From positions 1 to 55,886 of the forward strand of contig JAFGWC010000118.1 in NCBI GenBank assembly GCA_016937695.1: a stretch of DNA of 55,886 nt, written 5' to 3'. Below, in pieces: positions 29,646-40,313 of this stretch; position 1 is the first letter of the stretch; each line of letters opens with the position of its first letter. The DNA is from Bacteroidales bacterium (lineage in GTDB: Bacteria; Bacteroidota; Bacteroidia; Bacteroidales; NBLH01). Made by a program: the position numbers and the translations under genes. Below the pieces are notes generated by a model. It saw nothing but the letters and a program-made list of their open reading frames with translations. It made no database searches and was not told the origin of the DNA.

Positions 29646-31664
29646 TTATAATATATCATCAAACATATTTAGCTGATTTTCAAGGTTTTTTACAGAGTCT
29701 TTTGCGTCATTTATTTTTTTATTGAAGTCTTTTATCATAGAATCTGCATTTTTAGATTTTGCGAAAAAACCAATATTATTTTCCCATAAAATTATATCAC
29801 TTTTCAATTTGTCAAGTTTAAATACAATTTTATCTCTTTCATTTCTGGCTTTAAATTTTGAGTTTGCTGAATTTTTAATGTTATCAATTTTGTTTTGAAA
29901 CTGAAGTTCCATTTTTTCAGATTCATCAAGTTTTAGCTTTTCAAATACTTTATTTAATTCAGATCTAAATTCTTTTTGAACATCATCTTTTTCTTTTAAA
30001 GGAACATACCCAATTTCAGTCCATTGTTTTTGAATTTCATTTAAAATCAAAAAGTTTTCTTTCTTATTTTCAGATAATTTTATTGATTTAACTTTTTCAA
30101 TTAAATCTTTTTTTAGGTTTAAATTCTCAATCTGAGATTCATCTTGTGAAGAAAAATGGTTTGATTTATTATTGAAAAATACATCGCAAGCAGTTCTAAA
30201 TCTTTGCCAAATTTCATCTTTGTTTTTTCTTGGAACTGGTCCTAAAGTTTTCCATTTTTTTTGCAAGTTAATGTATAAATCAGATGTTTTCCGCCAATCT
30301 GTGCTATCTTGCATGCTTTCAGCCTGAATGCAAAGTTCTTCTTTTTTCTTCAGATTTTCAATTTCTTCTTCTCTGCTTTTTGAATAAAATTCTCGTTTAT
30401 TATTGAAGAATATATCGCAAGCTTTTCTAAATCTAGAATATATTTTATTATTATCTTTTTTAGGTGCAAAACCAATAAGTTTCCATAATCTTTGTAACTC
30501 AACTATTTCTTTAGAATAAACTTCCCATTCTCTATGAGAATTTATTTGAAGAGCATTAAGTTCTTCAACTTTTTCGCTTATAAGAGTTTTTGCTTTAAAA
30601 TTATTTATTTGTTCTTTTTTTAAGCTTTCAAAATAATCTTGATGGTTTTTGTTTATTTTAGCTGTAGCTTCTTTAAATCTATCCCATAATTCATCTCTTT
30701 TATCAGAAGGAACAGGTCCAATTTCACGCCAGATGCGGTGAAGTTTTTGAAGTATTTTAAAGGCAGTTACAACTTTAGGCTCTAGTAAAAGTTCTTCTGC
30801 TTGTTCACATAATTTTATTTTATGTTCCAGATTTTTTTTAAAATCTAAATCTCTTAAGTCTTTATTTATTTTAACAAAGTCATAAAATTTTTCAACTTGA
30901 TAATTATATGCACTCCAAAGGTTTTTAATTTCAGATTGAGGTATTACACCAATATTTTGCCACTGTTTTTGAAGCTCTTTAAATTCTTGAAATGTGTCGT
31001 TTAAAGATTCTTGTCCATTTATTAATTCTTCAATTCGTTTAATTATTTCATGTTTTGCCTCTAAATTTTTTTCTTTCTCTTTTTCAGCAATAATATTTAA
31101 TTCAGTTCTTTTTTCTTTATATATATTGTATAATTGTTTGAATTCATCTTCAAACTTGTTTTCAGCAGGTTTAAATTCTTCTTCTTTACCATCATTTTCA
31201 ATAAATGCTAATCTCTGTTTTTCAATTTCAGCATGATGTCTTTTATAAAAATTTGTTTTAATGATTTCAACAATATTTTTTGTTTTTTTTATATTTCCAT
31301 TAATGATTATATCATTTAATTTACTGTTTAGCTCTTGCATACTAAGTGAAGATAAATCTAAATTGTCGATATCTGCTTCGACATCATCATCATCATCTTC
31401 TTCTTCTTCTTCAATTTCTTCTATAGAATCATCTTTTTCAATTGAATTAATTTCGATTTGATTTTCTTCACTATTCTGTTTCAATTTTCTAAGAATAGTA
31501 TCGGCTGAACTTTCAGCTTTTAGGTTATTATCAGCCAAATCTGTTTCGTTTTCTGTTTCAGATTTTTCATTAGTTACTTGATTTGTAACCAGGCTTTCAT
31601 TTTTAATAATCTCAGAACTATCGTTGTTATTCTGAGCAGAGTGCATTAAATCATCAGTTTTCAT
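29646..31664 (-). CDS. DUF349-repeat protein
   Basis: 672 residues. Residues 1-110 are low-complexity and acidic, including a long Glu/Asp run (about 80-95). The rest is about six or seven DUF349 units, each a helical bundle of ~70 residues with the recurring signature LQ..W..IG.VP....++..W.RF+.A.+.FF (for example WREIGPVPSDKRDELWDRF, WKTLGPVPRKNKDEIWQRF). Coiled-coil propensity is high throughout. The family is abundant in Bacteroidota and its function is not established. It is the first gene of a likely operon with pyrG (24-nt gap). Confidence 0.9.
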   Translation of the reverse strand: MKTDDLMHSAQNNNDSSEIIKNESLVTNQVTNEKSETENETDLADNNLKAESSADTILRKLKQNSEENQIEINSIEKDDSIEEIEEEEEDDDDDVEADIDNLDLSSLSMQELNSKLNDIIINGNIKKTKNIVEIIKTNFYKRHHAEIEKQRLAFIENDGKEEEFKPAENKFEDEFKQLYNIYKEKRTELNIIAEKEKEKNLEAKHEIIKRIEELINGQESLNDTFQEFKELQKQWQNIGVIPQSEIKNLWSAYNYQVEKFYDFVKINKDLRDLDFKKNLEHKIKLCEQAEELLLEPKVVTAFKILQKLHRIWREIGPVPSDKRDELWDRFKEATAKINKNHQDYFESLKKEQINNFKAKTLISEKVEELNALQINSHREWEVYSKEIVELQRLWKLIGFAPKKDNNKIYSRFRKACDIFFNNKREFYSKSREEEIENLKKKEELCIQAESMQDSTDWRKTSDLYINLQKKWKTLGPVPRKNKDEIWQRFRTACDVFFNNKSNHFSSQDESQIENLNLKKDLIEKVKSIKLSENKKENFLILNEIQKQWTEIGYVPLKEKDDVQKEFRSELNKVFEKLKLDESEKMELQFQNKIDNIKNSANSKFKARNERDKIVFKLDKLKSDIILWENNIGFFAKSKNADSMIKDFNKKINDAKDSVKNLENQLNMFDDIL

Positions 31665-31773
31665 AATAAAAAAAATTAATAGGTTTTACATAAATACCTG
31701 AGCATAAATTGTCAATAAATATTACCCAATATTTGGGTTGAAGACATTCTTACAAGTTTCACTTAAAATTTTA

Positions 31774-31781
31774 CAAATTTA
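31774..31781 (-). promoter_or_regulatory. -7 promoter element upstream of the DUF349 gene
   Basis: Minus-strand TAAATTTG (TAnnTTTG) about 110 nt before the DUF349 start. The 353-nt divergent spacer 31665-32017 otherwise shows AT-rich sequence only; I found no perfect -7 element for trmD and no gene. Confidence 0.4.
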
Positions 31782-32017
31782 AAAAATAAATACCATTATT
31801 TATAATTAGCAGTAAATCATTGACATACAGCGAAGTATAAATTAATTGAATAATAAAATATTTATTACAAAAATAAATGGTCTTAAAAACTCACGAAAGT
31901 AAATATTAACAGACTAAGCACAAAAAAAAAAGGTGATAATTTTACTTTTTTATCAAATTAAAAATTGTTTTTTTTAATTTCGGGAAATATTTATTTTAAT
32001 TTAATGTAAGCAATATT

Positions 32018-32707
32018 ATGCAAATTGATATTATAACTGTACTTCCTGAATTATTGGAAAGCCCTTTTAATCATTCTATTATAAAAAGAGCAAAAGAAAA
32101 ATCATTAGTTAATATTAATTTGCATGATTTAAGAGATTTTTCTACAAATAAGCATCGAAATGTTGATGATTATGCTTATAGTGGCGGCGCAGGGATGGTT
32201 ATTCAAGTTGAACCTGTTGACCGAGCAATTTCATTTTTGAAAGAAAACATTGAGTATGATGAAATTATTTACACTTCGCCTGATGGCGAACTTTTTGATC
32301 AAAAAATGGCAAATTATTTCTCAACTTTAGATAATATTTTGATTTTATGTGGTCATTATAAGGGAATTGACCAAAGAATTAGAGAAAATTTAATAACAAG
32401 GGAAGTTTCTATTGGTAATTTTGTTATGACAGGTGGCGAATTAGCAGCTGCTGTTATTACAGATAGTGTTATAAGGCTTATTCCCGGTGTAATTTCTGAT
32501 GAAACATCAGCATTAAGTGATTCTTTTCAGGATGATTTGCTTGCGCCGCCAGTTTATACAAGACCAGCAGAATACAAAGGCTGGAAAGTTCCTGAAGTTT
32601 TATTATCCGGAAATCCAAAAAAAATTGAACAATGGCAACATGAAAAATCTCTAGAACGAACAAAAAAATTGAGACCGGATATGTTTAAAAAAATCAGTGA
32701 TGAATAA
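32018..32707 (+). CDS. trmD: tRNA (guanine37-N1)-methyltransferase
   Basis: 229 residues, full length. The SPOUT trefoil-knot elements are clear: [14 protein letters not shown], the AdoMet-binding [12 protein letters not shown] and [19 protein letters not shown], followed by the linker and a C-terminal helical domain with [16 protein letters not shown]. It methylates G37 of tRNAs with a G36-containing anticodon, preventing +1 frameshifts. It is not in the usual rpsP-rimM-trmD-rplS order; ligA follows 75 nt downstream. Confidence 0.97.
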   Translation: MQIDIITVLPELLESPFNHSIIKRAKEKSLVNINLHDLRDFSTNKHRNVDDYAYSGGAGMVIQVEPVDRAISFLKENIEYDEIIYTSPDGELFDQKMANYFSTLDNILILCGHYKGIDQRIRENLITREVSIGNFVMTGGELAAAVITDSVIRLIPGVISDETSALSDSFQDDLLAPPVYTRPAEYKGWKVPEVLLSGNPKKIEQWQHEKSLERTKKLRPDMFKKISDE

Positions 32708-32764
32708 TATTATTTTATATCAGAAATTTAATTTACTGATAATGAAGGATTTAATGTGTTTTAA

Positions 32765-34786
<2,022 letters not shown>

Positions 34787-35245
34787 TAAGCATTTAGGTA
34801 AAATGTTGATTATTAAGTAAATATATTTCAAGGATTTGAATATATTATGAGGTAATTAAAGTTAAATTTAGATGTTTTTTAAAATTTCCAAATTTAGAAA
34901 GTAAAAAATTAATTTTCAAAGAGTATGATATAAATGACACAGAAGATTTTTTTTTGGTTCGTTCTAACACACATTATTCATAAATAATGTGGACTTGAAA
35001 GTTTATAAAGTTGATAGTCAAAAGTTTATGTTTATTTTTTGTTCTAATTTTGCAGCCCAAATTTTAGCTCTTTAAATACAACTAAGTATCACATAACTTT
35101 ATTACTGTTAAACATTTTTAACTTTATAACTCCCGAATTATGTGAATAAGTCGAGAGTTATAAAAAAATGTTCTTTAATAAGAATTTTAATTTATAGGTT
35201 TCAGCAATTAGTTAATAATCAAGTAGTTGATTGCTAAAATTATAA
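34787..35245. other. Gene-free spacer with two hairpins
   Basis: No coding frame is credible in these 459 nt. A 9-bp stem CACATTATT/AATAATGTG with a CATA loop lies at 34970-34991. A second dyad, TTTATAACTC/GAGTTATAAA (35123-35132 with 35155-35164) extended by an imperfect inner helix, lies at 35123-35164. Neither has a T run of terminator type. Confidence 0.5.
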
Positions 35246-35719
35246 TTATTCTGGCCAAATTTGCATGTCAGCATCATCCCATAAAACGCCCCATTCAATT
35301 TCTTCTAAAATACCATTCATAAACCAAAGACTAAGACTTAAATCTTCAAAACTAACAAGAATTCTTTCGGGATCATCTTCGTAATTTGTAAATTCATGCT
35401 CTATATCTTCAGGGTAAATAGACATTATATAGCTTAGAACTTCTTCTTCGCTTTTTCCAATTAATTTTTGTCCATTAAAAAGAAATTCATCTGAGCTAAC
35501 AGAAATTGCACCAAGTAGCCAGTCATCTTCCTGATCAAAGGAAACAGAAATTTCAGAATCATCGTAATGCCAAGATTCTGTTAAATCCGTGTCTGAATTT
35601 GTATATGAATATTTATCAATTTCATCAGGTTCACCTAATACTTTTTTAAGTTCTTCTCTGGTATAACCAAATTTAATATTGCCAAGACCTTGGCCTATTT
35701 TTATTTCTTTCATTATCAA
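35246..35719 (-). CDS. Uncharacterised small acidic protein
   Basis: 157 residues, soluble, strongly acidic, with no signal peptide or membrane segment. The N-terminus IGQGLGNIKFGYTREELKKVLGEPDE resembles the repeat found in small cytosolic or immunity-like proteins and BLIP/SmpA-like folds, in which a short strand precedes a helix and the L-G-x-P-D turn. The second half has another strand-helix unit (LIGKSEEEVLSYI) and ends WGVLWDDADMQIWPE. The first codons are ATG ATT ATG; the second ATG (35713) is an equally good start. No neighbour suggests a toxin partner. It ends 24 nt upstream of no gene on its strand and follows the DASS transporter gene by 24 nt, so the two may be co-transcribed. Confidence 0.7.
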   Translation of the reverse strand: MIMKEIKIGQGLGNIKFGYTREELKKVLGEPDEIDKYSYTNSDTDLTESWHYDDSEISVSFDQEDDWLLGAISVSSDEFLFNGQKLIGKSEEEVLSYIMSIYPEDIEHEFTNYEDDPERILVSFEDLSLSLWFMNGILEEIEWGVLWDDADMQIWPE

Positions 35720-35743
35720 TAATTTACAGTTTATAATTTACAT

Positions 35744-37267
35744 TTATTTCAATGTTTTAGCCCATTCAGGAAAAGTTAAAACATCAATATCAAAAATTGT
35801 TTGTCCCCAAAAATACATAACCAAAGTTACTATAATTATTCCAATAAAGTTTAAAATAAAACCTGTTTTCATCATTTGTGAAATTCTTAAACGATTTGTA
35901 CCAAAAATAATTGCATTTGGCGGAGTTGCAACTGGAAGCATAAAAGCTAATGATGCAGCTATTGTTGCAGGTATCATAAAAATCAATGGATTTAACTCAA
36001 TACTAACTGCAATTCCAGCCAAAATTGGTAAAATCATTTCGGTAGTTGCTGTATTGGATGTTAATTCTGTTAAAAAGGACATGAAAAAAGTAATTAATAA
36101 TATAATTATAAAAGGGTGAAAAATAGAGGCTATTGTCATTTTATTACCCAGCCAAATTGCAAGTCCTGAATCAGCAAAACCTTGAGCCAGAGCAAAACCA
36201 CCACCAAATAAAAGGACAATATGCCATGGGAGTTTGGTCAGTATTTTGCCTTCTAAAATTCGTGAATTGCTATTTGTTTTTGTTGGTATAATAAACAGTA
36301 ATAGTGCAATAGCAATTGCAACAGTTCCGTCATTAATAAATTTAGGATTATTGAATAAAGCAGACCATCCAGGGATTTCAAAATTTCCAATTATAATTCC
36401 TGATCTAAATATCCACAGCAGTGCAAGACTTATAAATGCTAAAAACACAATTTTTTCTTCATAAGAAGCTCTGCCCAGATTTTTATATTGTTCTCTGAAA
36501 ATTATAATTTCTTCTTTGTTTTTTTTGATTTTAGGTTTATATATAAAATATAATACTATCCACGAAGCAATTAACATTGAGATAGTTATGGGGATTGCAA
36601 AAATAAACCATTGCGAGAAAGTTATTTCCGGTGCATTTGGAAAAATGATTGAGAAAATTCTGACAAAAGATAAATTTGGAGGAGTTCCAATAAGAGTTGC
36701 AATTCCACCTACTGAAGCGCTATATGCAACACCAAATAATAATCCAGAAGCATATTTGTTTAATTCGTTTTGGCTTAATGTTTCTTTAAATTTGTTGACG
36801 ATAGAAATTACAACAGGAACCATCATCATAGCAGTTGCAGTATTCGACATCCACATTGATAAAAATGAAGTTGCAATCATAAAACCTAAAAGTATTTTAC
36901 CGTATCCGGAGCCTGTAAATAGTAAAATTCTCAATGCAATTCTTTTATGAAGATTATGCTTTTCCATTGCTAAGGCCATTAAAAAGCCGCCGATAAATAA
37001 AAAAATCACATGATTGAAATAAGCTGAAGAAATTGTTTTGCCATTCATTATGCCCAATAATGGGAATAAAACAACCGGAAGTAGCGCTGTTATTGCAATA
37101 GGTATCGCCTCACTAACCCACCAAATTGCCATTAATACGGCCACTGACATAGTTGCAGTAATTTCAGGTTTTCCGGGTTCTAAATCAGTAAAAAAATAGA
37201 TTATTATTGCTGAAATTAACCCTAATAAAAGGCCAATTGTTTTACTATTGAAGGTTTTTTTATTCAT
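35744..37267 (-). CDS. DASS-family (SLC13) sodium/dicarboxylate or anion symporter
   Basis: 507 residues with about 11-12 hydrophobic segments. The two substrate/sodium hairpin motifs of the family are present: SNTATAMMMVPV in the first half and SNTATTEMILPI in the second, and the proline-rich PVATPPNAIIFGTNRL segment is near the C-terminus. Homologs such as VcINDY import succinate, fumarate or malate with sodium; sulfate or other anions are possible. The downstream gene on this strand, 24 nt away, encodes a small acidic unknown protein. Confidence 0.92.
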   Translation of the reverse strand: MNKKTFNSKTIGLLLGLISAIIIYFFTDLEPGKPEITATMSVAVLMAIWWVSEAIPIAITALLPVVLFPLLGIMNGKTISSAYFNHVIFLFIGGFLMALAMEKHNLHKRIALRILLFTGSGYGKILLGFMIATSFLSMWMSNTATAMMMVPVVISIVNKFKETLSQNELNKYASGLLFGVAYSASVGGIATLIGTPPNLSFVRIFSIIFPNAPEITFSQWFIFAIPITISMLIASWIVLYFIYKPKIKKNKEEIIIFREQYKNLGRASYEEKIVFLAFISLALLWIFRSGIIIGNFEIPGWSALFNNPKFINDGTVAIAIALLLFIIPTKTNSNSRILEGKILTKLPWHIVLLFGGGFALAQGFADSGLAIWLGNKMTIASIFHPFIIILLITFFMSFLTELTSNTATTEMILPILAGIAVSIELNPLIFMIPATIAASLAFMLPVATPPNAIIFGTNRLRISQMMKTGFILNFIGIIIVTLVMYFWGQTIFDIDVLTFPEWAKTLK

Positions 37268-37330
37268 TCAATAATTATAATTTACTTTGAAATTGTAAAT
37301 ATAAATATCTTTGATAAAAATTAAATAAAA

Positions 37331-37442
37331 GAGGCTGTCTAAAAAACAAAACTTAGTCATCTGATGAATTTTCAATTAGCTGTTTTTAAGGATAATAAAA
37401 TTCAAAATATTACTAAAATTATTCATCAGATGACTTTTTAGA
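37331..37442. repeat. Inverted-repeat element, possibly a decayed MITE or lepB terminator
   Basis: A 15-bp perfect inverted repeat AGTCATCTGATGAAT/ATTCATCAGATGACT (37355-37369 with 37421-37435) encloses 51 nt. Outside it, TCTAAAAA (37338-37345) is repeated inverted as TTTTTAGA (37435-37442), and the left end GAGGCTGTCTAAAAA resembles the ends of small Bacteroidota repeats. On the minus strand the left arm is followed by a T-rich run, so it could also end lepB transcription. No coding capacity. Confidence 0.5.
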
Positions 37443-37470
37443 TACCGCATTTAAAATTGTAAGAGAAATT

Positions 37471-38847
37471 TTATTCTTTTCCTATGATTCTGAAAATTCT
37501 GTCCCATCTAATATTTGAAGGAAAACTTTTTTCTTCATTTAAAGAATAAAAAATCATAACAGGCTTCCCAACTGTGTGATTTTCAGGCACAAAGCCCCAA
37601 GCTCTTGAGTCGGCAGAATTATGTCTGTTATCACCCATCATCCAATAATAATTTTGTTTAAATGTATATTTTGTAATTTCTTTTCCGTCAATATATACTT
37701 TTCCGTTTTTTTCTTCATAGTTATTTTCATCGTAAACATCTATAACTCTACGATATAAAATAATATTTCCTTCATTCAAATCTATTGTCATTCCTTTTTT
37801 AGGAATAACAAGAGGTCCGAAATTATCATAATTCCAAGGAAACATAGGATTATGCGGGAAAATGTGAGCATCGTATTGCTCTTTTGGCACAATTGTTTTT
37901 TCAATCTTTTCTAAAGAAGGATATTGTTTGAATTTTTCTACCATTTCATCTGTTAAAGGCATATAATTCTGATTAGTTGAAACATCATATTCAGAATCTG
38001 CAGTGTAAATTCCCATTCGGCCTAATGTCATTGGGTTAATTTTGCCTTCTTTAATTTTAACAATATAATTATATTGTATGCCTTTATAATTTGGTTGAGC
38101 TTTATGATTTATAAAAACCTTACTGTCAATAATTTGCAGTGTGTCGCCAGGTATTGCAACACATCTTTTCACAAAGTTTTCTTTTTTATCAATAGGTCTT
38201 GCTTTTACTTCAAACTCATTAAAAATTCTATCTTTGCCATATTGTCTTACCCATTCATAATAATCAGGATTTTCGTATCCAACAATAATTGTATCTCCAA
38301 CAGGAAAGTTAAAAACTACGATATCATCTCTTTCAATTTTACCTATACCTGCAAGTCTTTTGTATTTCCATTTAATCCATTCAAGATAAGAGTTTGTTTT
38401 TTTTGTAAACGGTAAAACATTATGAACCAGAGGAAAAGAGATTGGAGTAAAAGGCATTCTTGGTCCGTAACTTAGTTTACTTACAAAAAGTCTGTCGCCA
38501 ATAAGCATTGTTTTTTCTAAAGAGCCAGTTGGAATTGCATATAATTGAAAGATGAAAACTTTTATTAAAGCCGAAACAACTAGTGCGAAAATTAAAGCAT
38601 CAGCCCATTCTTTCCACTTTTTTTTAGGTTCGCCTTCTTTTTGTTTAAAAATATTCCATTTTACTTTTTTTGAAATATAAATATCAAGAATAATAGGCAG
38701 TCCAATAAGCATCCAAATACTTTTCATCCAAATCATCCATAATATCCATAATATTGTGGCAATTCCATATTTTATTAATTGTTTTGTACTTGGTTTATTT
38801 TCAATTAGTTTCATTGTTTTTTGTTGTTTTAATTTTAAATTTTTCAA
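37471..38847 (-). CDS. lepB: Signal peptidase I (long Bacteroidota form)
   Basis: 458 residues from the first ATG. Two hydrophobic segments (about 27-57 and 83-104) precede the catalytic region: nucleophile Ser109 in IPTGSLEKTMLIGDRLFVSK, general-base Lys227 in FVKRCVAIPGD, and box E GDNRHNSADSRAWGFV. Ser and Lys are separated by 118 residues, about twice the spacing in E. coli LepB, and a further insertion precedes box E. It cleaves signal peptides of exported proteins. A minus-strand TATATTTG (38852-38845) overlaps the first ATG, so the second ATG (38814, MKLIENKP) is the likelier start. It lies downstream of the RND efflux operon. Confidence 0.95.
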   Translation of the reverse strand: MKNLKLKQQKTMKLIENKPSTKQLIKYGIATILWILWMIWMKSIWMLIGLPIILDIYISKKVKWNIFKQKEGEPKKKWKEWADALIFALVVSALIKVFIFQLYAIPTGSLEKTMLIGDRLFVSKLSYGPRMPFTPISFPLVHNVLPFTKKTNSYLEWIKWKYKRLAGIGKIERDDIVVFNFPVGDTIIVGYENPDYYEWVRQYGKDRIFNEFEVKARPIDKKENFVKRCVAIPGDTLQIIDSKVFINHKAQPNYKGIQYNYIVKIKEGKINPMTLGRMGIYTADSEYDVSTNQNYMPLTDEMVEKFKQYPSLEKIEKTIVPKEQYDAHIFPHNPMFPWNYDNFGPLVIPKKGMTIDLNEGNIILYRRVIDVYDENNYEEKNGKVYIDGKEITKYTFKQNYYWMMGDNRHNSADSRAWGFVPENHTVGKPVMIFYSLNEEKSFPSNIRWDRIFRIIGKE

Positions 38848-38852
38848 ATATA
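38845..38852 (-). promoter_or_regulatory. -7 promoter element for lepB
   Basis: Minus-strand TATATTTG matches TAnnTTTG, 31 nt before the ATG at 38814. It sits between the tolC stop and lepB. Confidence 0.4.
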
Positions 38853-38885
38853 TGTATTTTACAATTTATAATTTCCTTTTCAGAT

Positions 38886-40241
38886 TTAATATTTCGAAAT
38901 TATTTCGCCTGTTAAAATTAATAAATCGTTATGAGAGCTTATTAACATATAAATAGCTTCAAGTTTTTTGAATGAGGCATTTATAAATGATAATTGTATG
39001 TCTCTGTAATTGAATGAGTTAATTGCGCCAGAAGCAAATTTATCTTTGGCGATTTCTAAATTTAGCTTAGAGGTAATTACACTTTCATTTGCAACATTGT
39101 ATAATTGTTTTCTGGCATTATAAAGCTCGAGCATCGATAAAAGTTGATTGTTAAGACTTAGTTTTATGTCTTCAATTTGCATTTTACCAATTTCTTCTTC
39201 TATTGTAGCGTTTTGTATGTTTTTTCTTCTATTTAAACCATTAAAAATAGTATAACTTAGAGTTAAATTTGCATATGCATCGTAGTTTTGTGTATTCGAT
39301 GTTCCTGCATCAGGATTAATCATTTTTATTCTTAAATTTGAATTGTCAATTCCTGTTCTTAAAGAAATACTTGGATATAAGCTGCTTTTTTGAAGTGCAA
39401 TATCGTTTCGCAAAACATTTTGATTCATATTTTGAATTTTTAGTGTTTTATTGTTTTCAAGCATTTTAGTTTTTAGCTCTTCATAATTAAAATTAACAAA
39501 ATCGGTATTAAATTCATCCGTTGGATTATATGAAATATAAACAGTATCTGCCAAAAGTTTATTGAAAACTCGTATTGAATTATCAAAATTCAATTTTTGA
39601 AGAATATAATTACTTGAGTCTGATAAAAAAGCATCTTTAACTTGAAGAACATCAAATGTTACAGCACTTCCAAGCTCTTTTCTTGCTTTAACATAATCAT
39701 ATCTGTCTCTCGATAAATCCATTATTTGATTTAAGATATTTAGTTTTTCTTTTTGCAAAAGAATATCATAATATCCTAAAATTGTCTGGTAAATTGTGTT
39801 TTCAATCTGTAGTTTCAAATAATCTTCAGAAATATTTTTATATTCTTCAAGATTTTTTTTTGTAAATCTAACAGAAAATCCATTAAATAAAACCCAATTG
39901 GCGTTTAAGGATGGTGATAAACTAATTGTTCCGATTTCAGTTCTTTCATCAGTAATAGATGGAGGTGTATTATCGTATCTGTTGCCTTGCGTAAGATTTA
40001 AACTTACAGTAGGATATCGTCCGGCTCTTCCCCAAGAATTATTATTTTCTGAAATTTCATGCTCTTTTTCTGAAATTTTTACTTGGTAATTCCTTTCTAA
40101 TGAGGTTTTTATAGCATCAGAAAGACTTATATCCTTATGTTCAGCATTTGTTATTACTGAATCTTGCTGTGCAAAAATTTCAAAAGAAAAGCTTGTTATT
40201 ATAATTGCTAAAAAAAGAATGTATTTAATTTTTGTTGCCAT
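38886..40241 (-). CDS. TolC-family outer-membrane efflux protein
   Basis: 451 residues. A signal peptide ends near residue 25 (SFEIFAQQ). Two homologous halves each give long coiled helices plus short beta strands of the TolC barrel-tunnel; typical segments are LSDAIKTSLERNYQVKISEKE at the start and SYTIFNGLNRRKNIQNA and the LELYNARKQLY helix later. It forms the trimeric exit duct of the efflux system. It is the third gene of the leftward adaptor-pump-duct set, 72 nt after the RND pump. Confidence 0.93.
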   Translation of the reverse strand: MATKIKYILFLAIIITSFSFEIFAQQDSVITNAEHKDISLSDAIKTSLERNYQVKISEKEHEISENNNSWGRAGRYPTVSLNLTQGNRYDNTPPSITDERTEIGTISLSPSLNANWVLFNGFSVRFTKKNLEEYKNISEDYLKLQIENTIYQTILGYYDILLQKEKLNILNQIMDLSRDRYDYVKARKELGSAVTFDVLQVKDAFLSDSSNYILQKLNFDNSIRVFNKLLADTVYISYNPTDEFNTDFVNFNYEELKTKMLENNKTLKIQNMNQNVLRNDIALQKSSLYPSISLRTGIDNSNLRIKMINPDAGTSNTQNYDAYANLTLSYTIFNGLNRRKNIQNATIEEEIGKMQIEDIKLSLNNQLLSMLELYNARKQLYNVANESVITSKLNLEIAKDKFASGAINSFNYRDIQLSFINASFKKLEAIYMLISSHNDLLILTGEIISKY

Positions 40242-40313
40242 TTTAAAATTAGTTAATTAGTCTTTTAATAATGTGTTTTTAATTAATATTATAATAAAAT
40301 ACAAATTATTCTT

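Noticed and set aside
31381-31461. Serine run on the plus strand at the DUF349 gene
   Set aside because: It is the antisense of the Glu/Asp-rich N-terminus of the DUF349 protein, not a separate gene or a tandem repeat of interest.
34970-35164. Two hairpins after ligA considered as terminators or small RNAs
   Set aside because: Neither has a T tail or a promoter nearby, so they are recorded only as spacer structure.
35679-36119. Plus-strand 146-codon ORF
   Set aside because: Antisense to the DASS transporter gene; its hydrophobic look mirrors the transporter's membrane helices.
37306-37313. TATCTTTG on the plus strand before the inverted-repeat element
   Set aside because: It matches TAnnTTTG but no plus-strand gene follows; probably chance in AT-rich DNA.
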